From the NCBI GenBank assembly GCA_900074725.1, contig LT598461.1:1451696-1515695 (forward strand): DNA of 64,000 nucleotides, in the 5' to 3' direction. Of the stretch, positions 18,695 to 29,600 are shown in pieces (within the stretch, counting starts at the first letter, position 1; every line of letters begins with the position of its first letter). This DNA comes from Lachancea dasiensis. Its lineage: Eukaryota > Ascomycota > Saccharomycetes > Saccharomycetales > Saccharomycetaceae. Below the pieces are notes generated by a model that ran no database searches, was not told where the DNA came from, and worked only from the letters and a program-made list of their open reading frames with translations. The position numbers and the translations under genes were made by a program.

Positions 18695-19602
18695 TATTGC
18701 TCGGAGTTCTTCAACTCTTGATAGGAGTCCTGAAAGCTACTCTTGAGGCCGTGTGCTGTGTCATCTTGACCCTTTTTAAAATGAAAATTGATACCGTGAC
18801 ACGGCAAATTCGGTAATATCGATTGGCCATATCTGTTCACTCAGCGCCAATTGCGAAAAACCGTCGCAACATATCAACGCGGAGTATAGCTGAATCCAGC
18901 TTAATACTTATGAAACAATTTAAATTCCAACAAACAACTTGGTTTTTCTTAGAGAAATTCTAGAAACTGTCATGCCTTGATTCGTTTTCCGTAGCAGGTG
19001 AAAGCAGGCTAGTAAGAAAAACAATTTAAACCTTTATAGATGGACTGTAAGACCTAGTACGTCAATAGTTTCGCGCATGCTCTCACCCTGAATTTTGTCG
19101 CCAGATAGCTTTTGACTTATTCCTCGTATGAGCGCTTAATAAATATGTTTGTAAACTTATTTACTTTCTACAAATTCGATAGAGTGCTCTAGATTGATCA
19201 CCCTAGACAGTTTGTGATGTACTTGAAATCATCTGCAACACCGCATTATATTACAGACGACTCATTGCAATTGGAATGACTCTAGGACAAGCTCCTTTCA
19301 GCCAAGAAAAGTAAAATAGACAGAAACCACGATGGAGCGGATTCCTGTTCTGGATCACGCTCCTCGTTCAGCCCAAAAATTCTCAGCTACAAAAGGACGC
19401 CAATGTGGAAGAAATGAGCTGTCGAAAATGTGGTGGATAATCTGGCAGCTTCAGCACGATGGTAAGCAGACGGTAACTTTACTATCTTTTTAACTTCCGC
19501 AGCCGTAATAACCGTGACATATGATCATAAATCGACATTAAGCGAAAAATCCGTTTCAGGTGTAGCGTCGCGCTGACATTGTTCAAGTGCCCATAGGGCA
19601 AC
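18695..19602. promoter_or_regulatory. Divergent intergenic region RVS161 / homocysteine methyltransferase
   Basis: About 900 bp holding the promoters of two divergent genes. It is unusually long for this compact genome, but I found no open frame, tRNA or clear repeat. No exact CACGTG is visible, although sulfur-amino-acid genes often carry one. Confidence 0.4.
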
Positions 19603-20586
19603 ATGAGAACCCCGATTGCCAACTACATCAAGCACCATACTTTAATCTTAGATGGTGGCCAGGGAACAGACCTTGAAGAGAGAGGGGTTGACATTGGGAA
19701 TCCGCTGTGGTCCACGCTACCGTTCCTTACTAGAGATGAAGTACAATTACAGTGCATTCGTGAAATGTATCGTTCATTCAAAAAAGCTGGTGCTAATGCC
19801 CTCATGACAGTAACGTATCAGGCGTCCTATCAATCTTTACTTAAATATAGCAATGGCAAAGTGGCTAATGAACAGGATTACAAAGACTTTCTGAACTATA
19901 TTATCAGTTTTACCGAGAAAGAGTGCATCTCGTCGAATGACTATCTGATCGGTAGCGTAGGGCCGTACGCAGGTTTTCTTGGGAATGGCGTTGAATATAG
20001 CGGAGATTATGGGCCAGAAGAAATTGATTTTCTAGAGTATTATCGGCCGCAGGTATCCCACTTCGCAACAACGGATCGCATTGACGTTATTGGTGTGGAA
20101 ACGATACCAAATGTAGATGAATTCAGGTCACTATTAACTCCTGAGTTTGCAGCTCTATGTGGGACAAAGCCGTACTACATTAGTATAACCACGGACAACG
20201 AAGGAAATTTAAGAGACGGCACCTCTGTTAGAGACCTCTGTCGTTATATCAGGCAGAGTATTACCGCGCTACCAAGTTCTTTACTTTTCTTGGGCGTCAA
20301 TTGTGTTGATTTTACGCATTGCACAAGTATAGTGACCAACCTCAATAACAACTTATCTGGATCTCCCCTAAAGTTCAGGGCTGCCTACCCAAATTCGGGT
20401 GAAATCTACGATGGTACCACCTATTCGTGGAGTCCAAACCCTAATAGTGCATCGGGTAGCACTTGGGAGAACTTGACCTCGAGTTTATTAGAAGAAAGGT
20501 GTGTCATGATTGGCGGCTGTTGTCGGAGCAGCTCGCGCGATATAGCTCTGGTTTCCCGTGTGGTGCAGAAGCAGCCAGGAGCTTAG
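19603..20586 (+). CDS. MHT1: Homocysteine S-methyltransferase (Mht1/Sam4 family)
   Basis: Makes methionine from homocysteine with S-methylmethionine or S-adenosylmethionine as methyl donor. The 327 residues form a single Pfam S-methyl_trans-type barrel. The three zinc-ligand cysteines are visible: C234 in LGVNC and C306-C307 in IGGCCRSS. The N-terminal ILDGGQGTDLEERG is the family signature. S. cerevisiae has two paralogues, MHT1 (YLL062C) and SAM4 (YPL273W), neither located here. The symbol therefore denotes the family, not proven orthology to one of them. Confidence 0.88.
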   Translation: MRTPIANYIKHHTLILDGGQGTDLEERGVDIGNPLWSTLPFLTRDEVQLQCIREMYRSFKKAGANALMTVTYQASYQSLLKYSNGKVANEQDYKDFLNYIISFTEKECISSNDYLIGSVGPYAGFLGNGVEYSGDYGPEEIDFLEYYRPQVSHFATTDRIDVIGVETIPNVDEFRSLLTPEFAALCGTKPYYISITTDNEGNLRDGTSVRDLCRYIRQSITALPSSLLFLGVNCVDFTHCTSIVTNLNNNLSGSPLKFRAAYPNSGEIYDGTTYSWSPNPNSASGSTWENLTSSLLEERCVMIGGCCRSSSRDIALVSRVVQKQPGA

Positions 20587-20676
20587 GTCAAAGTAACGCC
20601 TGCAAGGTACAATTTATAGTGCATAGTGGGTGTCAACGGTGTACTTCACGCAACCTTAGTCACGTAGGGACATCCG

Positions 20677-21609
20677 TCAGAGAGTCCACTCATCCAGATA
20701 TATAGCTTCACTATCTTTGCTAGAAGGCGCTATGACGTTACGACATTTGAAGATCGAAAAGCTATCTTGTATAGCTGCGTCGGAAGTTTGCTCTGGCTGT
20801 GTCAATTCTAATATGCTTTGCAAAGAAACTTTATAGCAATCAAACGAAACCTTCTCTAGCTTGTCATCATAAACTAAGACCTGGCACAATGATCTAATAT
20901 CTGAAGTTGCCAGCTCTACATTCGCAACTTTTGCTCCGATTATAAACTCCAGAATATCTTCTGTTGAAGCATAGTTGTTCACATGAGATGTATAAAGAAC
21001 CTCCTTACCCCCCGTAAAATTGTTGAAACCACCAGGGTAAGTTCGTTCGGCGACGAAACGCCAGACAATGGTAAGCAGGCTGTTGATAAACTCAACATCC
21101 AACTCACTGTCAGTAAACCATGGGCCACCAGTAACCTCGATTGAAGGCTGTAAGTTGTACAGCATGTAAATCTTGCGCGTAGGAAACTTTACGCTCTTAA
21201 CGCTCTTAACATAACGCTGAGATTCTAAAGACTTCAAACACTTCAGCACCACATGAGTATGGAGATTTGTTCTAGCCTTTATGGTCTTCGTCCATATGCC
21301 TTCTCTCCCGCTGGCCTCGATGTACGAGTATACCAAAGCCTCATCAGCGGTCATTGCTGCCTTCTTTTGCGCTTCAGCAAAGTCGACTGCCTGAAACTTT
21401 AATTCACTGTTCTGCTTTATAAGTTTTAAGAGGTTTTTGTCCAAAAGTTCTTGTACAATCGACATGAGATCGGTCAGCGATGAGCTATTCGATATATCTT
21501 TCAATTCGAGCTGCGTGAATAGCGCACTCGAGCCTCCGGCCGTCATACTACCATGAAGCGTTCTTGCTCTGTCAGAGAGATTAACACCATTTTGCATGAG
21601 ACTCTCCAT
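20677..21609 (-). CDS. RPC34: RNA polymerase III subunit Rpc34 (C34)
   Basis: C34 belongs to the Pol III-specific C82/C34/C31 trimer that contacts TFIIIB during initiation. The 310-residue product (317 in S. cerevisiae) has tandem winged-helix domains at about 85-150 and 150-220, with GREGIWTKTIKARTNLH and YVKSVKSVKFPTRKIYMLY. A conserved block follows (GPWFTDSELDVEFINSL). It is convergent with the upstream methyltransferase gene, only 90 bp apart. In S. cerevisiae it is YNR003C, two genes from CIT1, so it represents the chromosome XIV half of the ancestral order. Confidence 0.95.
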   Translation of the reverse strand: MESLMQNGVNLSDRARTLHGSMTAGGSSALFTQLELKDISNSSSLTDLMSIVQELLDKNLLKLIKQNSELKFQAVDFAEAQKKAAMTADEALVYSYIEASGREGIWTKTIKARTNLHTHVVLKCLKSLESQRYVKSVKSVKFPTRKIYMLYNLQPSIEVTGGPWFTDSELDVEFINSLLTIVWRFVAERTYPGGFNNFTGGKEVLYTSHVNNYASTEDILEFIIGAKVANVELATSDIRSLCQVLVYDDKLEKVSFDCYKVSLQSILELTQPEQTSDAAIQDSFSIFKCRNVIAPSSKDSEAIYLDEWTL

Positions 21610-22236
21610 GTTGCGCAGTGAGATATAGAATGTTTTAATAGTTTAAACTTTGTAAGACGTTTGATTATGATGTAGACTTTTTTTTTTCAAATTTACAAGC
21701 TGATGCGAAGGAGTGGTGAACAAGCACGAACTCTGGGGACGAGAAACGGATCAGAGTATGCCATGGTAGAGTTACATTGCTTTGTTTTGAAAAGAGCTGA
21801 AAGTGTAGATCTAAAGCGGTTCTCGCAGTGACTAGATATCAGTTTTGGGACGAATAAGACTAACTAATTGTAGATTACTAGAGAAAATTCAGGTTGCAAT
21901 GATCCTCGCTGTCTGTATCGCGCTTAGATTGATAAATACATTTGCTGAGCTTACTTGTTTGCCGAACACTCACAACGTGGTCTACAATCTTTTTTCTTTG
22001 AAGGCTTGGAAAATGTGAATCAACAGTGCAATAAAGATAGTTTAAAATTGAAGGTTCATGTTTGTTCTAAAAGGTGAGAAGGATAAATATCCGTTTGATA
22101 GTTTTTATCCAAGATGCCATCAAGATCGACAAGATAAAGCTTGATTTGGAGGCGTAAACATTCAAGTAGGCCGATCGAGGGAACTTATTCACCGAGATCA
22201 ATCAATCCTTCGTATTCTGACTCACGCTGAGGAGAC
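21610..22236. other. Intergenic region RPC34-ADP1
   Basis: About 630 bp with the RPC34 promoter, including a nine-base T run near 21678, and the ADP1 3' flank. I see no gene, tRNA or repeat. Confidence 0.4.
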
Positions 22237-25200
22237 CTATTTCTGCTCTACAACAATAATCTCAAGCCCAAGATATCCCAGAATCAAAAATATGAGGTTG
22301 AAAGCTATCAGTAGTTTCACGTCGAGAAAGAAATCTTGAACAAGGAAACCAAAAGTGCTGAGGATGGTGGCCCCTGGGACTTCTATGTTGAGGCCATACT
22401 TGGTTTCTTTGAGAATGAGGGACTTTACCTCATTAATGATAAGGGACTCGTAGGCGTAATAGAATATCGACAAATTCTTCAAGTATTTGAACGCAACATT
22501 GCTGATGTCTTTCGTGTTGATAAAAAGACCGCTAAAAAGTAATGACGCCAGTAAAATCAAAACGCTTATTACGATAGAGTTGTTCAGATCTTCAAAGAAT
22601 ATTCCAACGCTCAAAATCTCCAGCGAAATCCCCAAGTTGAACAAGACGAGGATTCCAACAAACTTAAAAAAGGCCCCATCAATCATATTCAGTCCAACAG
22701 TAGGGTACACAACCAGTGCAAGAAGGGTTGGGGGAATAACTCTTAGTGGGAGAACGTCACTTAGAATTTTGCTAATGTAATAGGCCATTGGTGAGTAGTA
22801 GTTATTCGAGCGCTCCTTTAAAAAGATAATCCTTTCCAGAGAGAAAGAAGTTAGTCCGGTGAATGTCAAGAAACCAAAGTAAGTCAGGATAAAAAAGAAA
22901 AGCCCTAAGCGATTTTGAAACCCGCTAATATTGTTTTGAACATCATAGTATAGTGAACCCAAAAACAACCCTAAAAAGAGGGTGACCACGTAATTCCCGA
23001 GCAATAACTTTGGATTTCGGTAAATATTTTTGAAAGTCCTGGATGACAGTATAACTAACTGTTGCCTGAAAGAGGCAGCCTGGGTGCCACTATTATTTTC
23101 AATCGTATCGGAAGTGGAGGAAAGTTTGATTGATTCAATGTCAGCGAGCAGAGCAGAGAAGTATTGACTTTCTTTAAATTTAGAATGCAGCACTTTAGTA
23201 TTTAGCGAGCCCAAACCACCGGCTTCTTCGTCTTCGTTATGAGCTAAAAGGGAGCGTAGCTCATCTCGATGAGCTGCGTAGTGTTCCCATTCACGCTGAG
23301 TAGCGGTCTCGGAGTTTTTCCTGGCCACCGAACCTTCCATCGGAAGATTCCCTCCCACGCTATGCAAGTTAGACTCAATGTCATCTGGTGTTGACGCTAT
23401 CCTGGTATATGTCTGCTTTGACTCAAATGTGATATCAATGAGGTAATCGGCAATATTGTAGTCAGAAGGACACACGTAACCATTATTCCGAAGAAATTCG
23501 CTCACCTCACTTGCAATGCCGGAATATACCAATTCACCCTGACTCAATAGGACTAGCTTATCGAATGACTTGAATATATTCGATCGAGGTTGGTGAATTG
23601 ATAAAACCAAAGTCCTGTTGTAGTGTAAGGCAAGACGCACGAGACATTCAATGACGTTGTTGGCGTTATTTGAGTCCAGGCCCGAAGTGGGCTCATCTAG
23701 AAACAAAATAGAAGGTGAAGTCACAAGTTCGCAAGCAATCGACACTCTTCTCTTTTCACCACCACTAATTCCACGCTCAAAATCACTTCCAATAATGCGG
23801 TCTTTAATATCGAAAATACGCAATTCGTCTAAAACTTGATAAACTCGTTTTTGTTTGGCGGAGAAGCTCAACTTTCTAGGCAAACGTAGAAGAGCGCTAT
23901 TCAGAACAGTCTCGTAAACGGTTAAAGTTGGAAGCAGAAAATCTTCCTGATCGACGAATCCAATAATTTTTTTCAGATTTTGTTTCGAGACTTCAGAGCC
24001 ATTCACCTTCACAGATCCTGAGACTTTGCCAGCTTTGTCTTTCATGGCCAAGATATCTAACAGAGTAGTCTTCCCTGCACCCGAACCACCCATTAGAGCC
24101 ATTATTTCACCTGGCTTGACCGAACCGCTTATACCATTTAGAAGTTTCGTTTTCTTATCTGTGTGGATGCTATATTCAATGTTTTCAAACGTAAGTGTGG
24201 ACCTAAAACCCAACTTAAGAAATTCACTGTCCCCGTAGTCCTCGTCGTCAGTCAATTCTACAGCAGGCTTGCTGAATATAGGACTCTTTGAGATGAAAAT
24301 GATGGAAGCGATTGCCAGGACAAGAACCAACATTGAAGTTCCCGCCAGAATGATGATTGAAAGCAAAGACAACTTTTCTTTGTCTGGCTCTTGGTACCCT
24401 GGGATCTGGCTATAATGCAGACATTCCCCGGATTCGCACTCAAGTGTGATATATGGGTCACCGAAGACTGTTGAAATCAAGTCGTTCATGCTGGGCTCAC
24501 TGAACTTGCATTTTCTGGTATTCAGATTGCAGCTAAACTCCCCAGGGCCCCTAATTGTTTCTGTCAAAAACTCGGAAATATCAATTGAACCTTTTTGCCC
24601 ACAAAGCATCTCCCCCGGAACGCATTTGCATTGAACCGCTTCGCACTCGTAGTGGGAAGAATTAGTCTTCAAGTCATGATTGAACTCACATGTTGACAAA
24701 CCACAATAGAAGCTTTCCTTCTCCTGAATCCAAAATTGAAAGTTGCACTCCTTGGACGACCTGCTGCAAGAGAAGGTAACTTGTGGCTTCTTACCATCTA
24801 ATATCTGAACAATCTTTTGGTTTGTAACATCACATCCCTGATGAAACTGGTTGACGATCATGCCTTTTTTATAGCACGTCCCCTGCACACCCTCTGGGGT
24901 GAAAACATCACAGGCGGCATCTTCTTGGCAAATATTACAATTGATTCCACCCCAGCCGTCGGCACACTGACAGCTCTCTGTCTCGTCATCCCGCGCAGGT
25001 CTATTGTTGTTACCATCCGATAGGGCCCCGCAAAGCGGTTTAGAACAGTCATCACCGCCAAAGCCCTCCAGACATTCACACCTCCCGGTATTAGAATTGC
25101 ATTCAGAAAATTGTTTGCATTCAAAGATTGGTAGCATACAGTTAAAACAAGGAGGACACTGGTCATTGTCATCCTTTGTGCTGACAACCTGACCATCAGC

Positions 25201-25320
25201 TTCAACAAACCTTCCTCTCATATTAGCGAACACCAATTTGAAGGCAATCAGACAAGAAAGCAATTGCACAACATTTCCGCGCATCGGCTTGAGTTGAGAC
25301 CGGTCGTGTCGCGCTGACAT
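22237..25320 (-). CDS. ADP1: ABCG-type ABC transporter Adp1
   Basis: The 1027 residues (1049 in S. cerevisiae) begin with a signal-peptide-like segment (about 14-33). A cysteine-rich lumenal domain with EGF-like spacing follows (about 55-300), then a membrane helix at 317-344. The nucleotide-binding domain shows Walker A GGSGAGKTT (411-419), signature ISGGEKRR and Walker B ILFLDEPTSGLDS. A six-helix ABCG membrane domain (about 780-1025) closes the protein. All ATPase motifs are intact. The substrate is not known even in S. cerevisiae. The ATG at 25320 and the in-frame ATG 12 codons later both precede the signal segment. It matches YCR011C. Confidence 0.96.
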   Translation of the reverse strand: MSARHDRSQLKPMRGNVVQLLSCLIAFKLVFANMRGRFVEADGQVVSTKDDNDQCPPCFNCMLPIFECKQFSECNSNTGRCECLEGFGGDDCSKPLCGALSDGNNNRPARDDETESCQCADGWGGINCNICQEDAACDVFTPEGVQGTCYKKGMIVNQFHQGCDVTNQKIVQILDGKKPQVTFSCSRSSKECNFQFWIQEKESFYCGLSTCEFNHDLKTNSSHYECEAVQCKCVPGEMLCGQKGSIDISEFLTETIRGPGEFSCNLNTRKCKFSEPSMNDLISTVFGDPYITLECESGECLHYSQIPGYQEPDKEKLSLLSIIILAGTSMLVLVLAIASIIFISKSPIFSKPAVELTDDEDYGDSEFLKLGFRSTLTFENIEYSIHTDKKTKLLNGISGSVKPGEIMALMGGSGAGKTTLLDILAMKDKAGKVSGSVKVNGSEVSKQNLKKIIGFVDQEDFLLPTLTVYETVLNSALLRLPRKLSFSAKQKRVYQVLDELRIFDIKDRIIGSDFERGISGGEKRRVSIACELVTSPSILFLDEPTSGLDSNNANNVIECLVRLALHYNRTLVLSIHQPRSNIFKSFDKLVLLSQGELVYSGIASEVSEFLRNNGYVCPSDYNIADYLIDITFESKQTYTRIASTPDDIESNLHSVGGNLPMEGSVARKNSETATQREWEHYAAHRDELRSLLAHNEDEEAGGLGSLNTKVLHSKFKESQYFSALLADIESIKLSSTSDTIENNSGTQAASFRQQLVILSSRTFKNIYRNPKLLLGNYVVTLFLGLFLGSLYYDVQNNISGFQNRLGLFFFILTYFGFLTFTGLTSFSLERIIFLKERSNNYYSPMAYYISKILSDVLPLRVIPPTLLALVVYPTVGLNMIDGAFFKFVGILVLFNLGISLEILSVGIFFEDLNNSIVISVLILLASLLFSGLFINTKDISNVAFKYLKNLSIFYYAYESLIINEVKSLILKETKYGLNIEVPGATILSTFGFLVQDFFLDVKLLIAFNLIFLILGYLGLEIIVVEQK

Positions 25321-25618
25321 ACAAGTTTATTAGGAGAAATTAGTCTGCAAATAAAACAATACACGTCCCTTAGCTGGTAATATTTGACGAACACTAAGAG
25401 AGAGGGCCAATGCCAAACACATAGAACGTCTTTCCAACGATTTCTTCAATCCTACTTGTGAGTGCATATTCTGCTACAAATGGTACTTCAAACTTATTTA
25501 GGTGGGTGTTTTAAAACAGCTTCTGGTAGCTTGATATTCTCAACGATCAACACGAAGCTGAAGGAACAGCCAAGGTATTTGGAATTGCTGCCAGGACATC
25601 TGGGCCTAGACTAGCCTA
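25321..25618. other. ADP1 promoter and 3' flank of the glutaminyl cyclase-like gene
   Basis: About 300 bp between two minus-strand genes. I see no coding frame or repeat. Confidence 0.35.
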
Positions 25619-26617
25619 TTAAAAGTAATCAAATTGGTCGGCCAAGCGTGAATAAACTAGCTCACATAGGAGAATAGACCAATTTTGAATTTTTGTCTTG
25701 TCTAAATTGTTAAAGTTGTCTTCCAGCGTATGCCAAGCGGTCGGAAATGGCAGCGGAATAAGATGCATAATGCGAACACCGTTTTTTAAAAACGGCAGGT
25801 GATCATCCTCAATCACTATCCCATTGTAGTTCTGGAATCGGGGGTCCTCGCTATCGAATAAAGTTTCGCGATAGGGAAGATTGTGCTGATTGAGACTCTC
25901 GATTTCTATCAAATGTTTGTATTCCTCGGCTGAGCTGGAAAAATAGCTAGGTACCCTGACGTTGTCAACACTGCCCAACAGATCGAGCAATATGAAAAGA
26001 TCTATCTTGCTCATTGTTCCGTCCTTACTCCACTTCTCTGCAAGGTGCTTGGAACCATAGATCGAATCCTCAGAAGTCCATTCCTTGAGGGCTTCTTCTC
26101 CATCAAAGAATACTATCTTGAGACCCATAGGCTCCTGGTGGAATTCTTTCTGTGTAATGTCCTGGCGGCCGTCAAATAGCGAATCGACAAACTCAGCAAT
26201 GTACAAGAGGATACCACAGGATGCTGCACTATCTATTGCACCAACAAAACCCTCAGGTACCAGTTTAGAATCATAATGAGCCGACAAAATTAAATAGCTG
26301 CTAGCATTTTGTCCAAGAGTGAAAACCAGATTAGTGAAGTTGAAGTCACTTTGTGAAAACTTGTCTTCCTCAAAGAGCCAGTCGTTCCTCAACTGATTGA
26401 AATGACTCTCAATGAATTTTTGTGTCTTCTGGGATCCTGGACTTCCCGGAGTTCTTGTCACGTTAAAAGGAAGAAGTAGGCTCGATTTATCAAAGTCATT
26501 AAGGCTCAATCTCACGTTCAAAGTATCGTCATAGAACTCTTGGCCAAAGAGTTTACCATTGATGAACCCTATAGCACCCAAGAAGTGAAGGACTAAAAAC
26601 AATATTCCTGTCTTCAT
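25619..26617 (-). CDS. Secreted or ER glutaminyl-peptide cyclotransferase-like M28-fold protein (YFR018C-like)
   Basis: QPCT-family enzymes turn N-terminal glutamine into pyroglutamate and share the zinc aminopeptidase fold. The 332 residues start with a signal peptide (MKTGILFLVLHFLGAIGFI). Likely zinc ligands are visible: aspartate in GAIDSAAS, glutamate in FFDGEEA and histidine in TAWHTLEDN. These three are the single-zinc set of QPCT. The frame extends upstream to a TTG, but the ATG at 26617 starts the signal peptide. It is divergent from FAB1, as YFR018C is from YFR019W. Confidence 0.9.
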   Translation of the reverse strand: MKTGILFLVLHFLGAIGFINGKLFGQEFYDDTLNVRLSLNDFDKSSLLLPFNVTRTPGSPGSQKTQKFIESHFNQLRNDWLFEEDKFSQSDFNFTNLVFTLGQNASSYLILSAHYDSKLVPEGFVGAIDSAASCGILLYIAEFVDSLFDGRQDITQKEFHQEPMGLKIVFFDGEEALKEWTSEDSIYGSKHLAEKWSKDGTMSKIDLFILLDLLGSVDNVRVPSYFSSSAEEYKHLIEIESLNQHNLPYRETLFDSEDPRFQNYNGIVIEDDHLPFLKNGVRIMHLIPLPFPTAWHTLEDNFNNLDKTKIQNWSILLCELVYSRLADQFDYF

Positions 26618-26693
26618 GGCTCTGCTGACCCACAGATACAGGTTTTCGATTTTCAAAAACGTTCTTCACTAAAAATACAAATATAGCTTATAC
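26618..26693. promoter_or_regulatory. 76-bp bidirectional promoter between the YFR018C-like gene and FAB1
   Basis: Only 76 bp separate the two divergent ATGs. Either both promoters are extremely compact, or the FAB1 start is further inside; another in-frame ATG lies nine codons downstream. Confidence 0.5.
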
Positions 26694-29600
26694 ATGAAAG
26701 CCCGCTCCAGCAATAGTGAAATGAGCGCAAATGCAGGAGACAGTATCACATCGTTGAGCTTTGTTGTGAAATCTGGAAGGAATGAAACATTTGATTTTTT
26801 CAGCAAGAAGTCTTTAGCGCCCAGAACAACAACTGACTTGGATACAAACCCAGTGCTCAGTAATATTTCCCTTCCGACCACGGTCCCTTTAGAAGCACCA
26901 AAAGTGGGTGGGCAGGAGAGGCTAGGCTTTAAAGGTGCGGGAGGGGAAACTTCAGCAGGTACAAGCTCTAAACGGTCTTCCCTGCAGCTCCCCCCTCATT
27001 CGATCCAGACCGATGTTGAAGTTGACCGTGATGATGAAATAGTCAAAGATCCGGAAATAAATCGCAAGTCAGATTGTTACAGCCCTGATGGGTCAATAAC
27101 TGACTTTGAACAAAGCTCCTTGATTCAAAGACCATATCCCATGCCCCTCGAAAGCAGCGCCCGAAACAAACGGGCTAGCATATATCAAGCGAAGTACAAT
27201 GGTGCCATACCCATCCGAGGGTTTAGTCATGCTTCACATACACAGCATATCGAAAACGATGATAAGGTATCCGTTAAGAGTTTTTCTTCAACTTTAACTG
27301 CCTCATTCTCTAAGAGCTTCTTATTCGGCTTCTATAACAACTACAAAAACGCAGGTAAGATCCCGAAAAGCGTTCTCTCGAAAGAATACTGGATGAAAGA
27401 TGAGAGTGCCAAGGACTGCTTTGCTTGCACGAAACCTTTCACCACCTTTAGACGCAAGCACCATTGCAGAATATGTGGTCAAATTTTCTGTAGTTCGTGC
27501 AGCTTCCTCATCGATGGTAGAAAGTATCAGCACGCGGGTAGAATGAGAGTATGCCGCAATTGCCATGCTCATTTCGATTCATTGGAAGACTCCAGTGACG
27601 AGTCATCGATCGAGGAGCTCGAGAGTGCTCAGCAGTCTGTTGGGTATTCCCCGGAGAAGGGATTCCGGAATCCCGACGTTCTGCTACTGAAAGACGATGA
27701 AGTTCAAAGCATACTTACCACTGGTGAAGGTGCCAACCTATTTCGCTCAACACCACCTCCTCCCCCCAAAATGGCCATCCCCGCCACAAGGAAAGGAGGT
27801 TCCCTCGAGATAACAGTACCCAGCATGAGTAGTTTAAATGCCAGCGAAGGGTCTTTGAGACAACGGTCAAGCTTAAGGGACCGATATACAATTAGAGATG
27901 TTGATATACTTCAACCTTTTAGTAAGGAAGAAAATGGTAAGCCCCCCTCGTCCACACGCTCTCATCACGGAGGGCACCCGACCTTTCCTCAAATTTCTAA
28001 TTTAAAGCATTCCATTTCAAGTTACATTTCTAACGCATCTACAGAAGCAAACCACTCGAAGAGTCAACATTCCTCTAATTCAGTTATTGCGAATCTTTCG
28101 AATAACGATTTCAAATTCGAATTCAATTACGGAGTGAAGAATTTCCAGGACTTTTTAAACACCACTAATGCAGATCAGAGCCACCACGAACGTGGGCAAG
28201 CTAAGAGGATTGAATCTTCTCCTGTTTTGGCCTCATATCAAAACCCGCTTTACATTGATTCGCACACTGGGTATAGTGACGAAGAATCTGAAGACGAGCG
28301 CTCAATGTCATTGTATGCTGCCCTGAATGAATCGCATCAAGACTCGCATTATGCGAGGCCAACGAGAAACGGTACGAAGTCACTACAGAGGGCACAAGCT
28401 TCACTCCAAAGAATGAGATCTCGCAGGAAAAGTAAGAGCCGTGCTCATCTGGGCCAAAATGTTAGCCGAAAACAATTCGAATTTTTGAATCATAGTAGCC
28501 CCAATCTGAACTCTACTGGAAGCCAAGAAGATTACTTTAGTGGCTCTCATGATTCAAATAGCAACTCAGCTCGAACAAAGCCACGAAATGATCTGACATC
28601 TTCACGAGATATGAGGCGAATTATATCAACTGCATCGGTTTTGAGGATGAAATCTCAGGGAAGTAAAACAGAGCTTAGTGAAGTTTCTCAGTTGCATATG
28701 AACGCGTTACTCAGGCAAGTTTTAAATGATCAAAATGTAGATAACGTGGTGGGCTGGATCAAAGCGTTTGGACCAATCCTCGAGGCATTACAAGGAATCC
28801 GACTAGATGCAAGAAATCAAAATGGCCTGGACTTTAAGCAACATCACATCAAGATCAAAAGAATTGATGGGGCTACAATCGATGAATCCAAATTTATAAA
28901 TGGTTTGATTTACTCTAAGAATCTTCCTCTGAAAACGATGCCACGGTTAGTTAAATCACCTAGGATTCTTCTAATCATGTTCCCATTGGAATATCAGAAA
29001 AACGAAAATCATTTTTTGAGTATTGATTCAGTTTTGGCTCAGGAAAGGGAATATCTTAAGAAATTAGTTCTGCGACTAACCTCTTTGAACCCTGACCTGA
29101 TTTTAATCGGTGCCAATGTCAGTGGTTATGCTCTAGAATTATTAAACGAGGCTAAAATTGTAGTTCAGTTCAATATGAAACCCCAAGTTATAGAACGCGT
29201 CGCAAAATTGACGGATGCGACCATTGCAATTACGGTAGACAAATTGGCGACGAACATGAAACTTGGCACTTGCGCCTCCTTCGAGGTCAAAGCATTTCGC
29301 TACAGTAACCTTGTCAAATCATACACATTCCTTGAAGGGTGTAAACCTTCGATGGGTGGTACGATTCTTTTAAGAGGTTCAAGCTCAGACGTCTTAAGAA
29401 AGATTAAAGACATAACAGAATTCATGGTTTATTCCGTTTTTTCTTTGAAGCTCGAAAGTTCATTTTTCAGTGACAATTTTCTGCAGCTGTCTGTCGGAGA
29501 CTATGAGCGATTCTCAAATGAGAGAATGGAACCGTCTTTACCAGGCTACTTCAGCGACTTTGTTGACAAATTTCATCAACGAATATTATCGATTTCGCCA

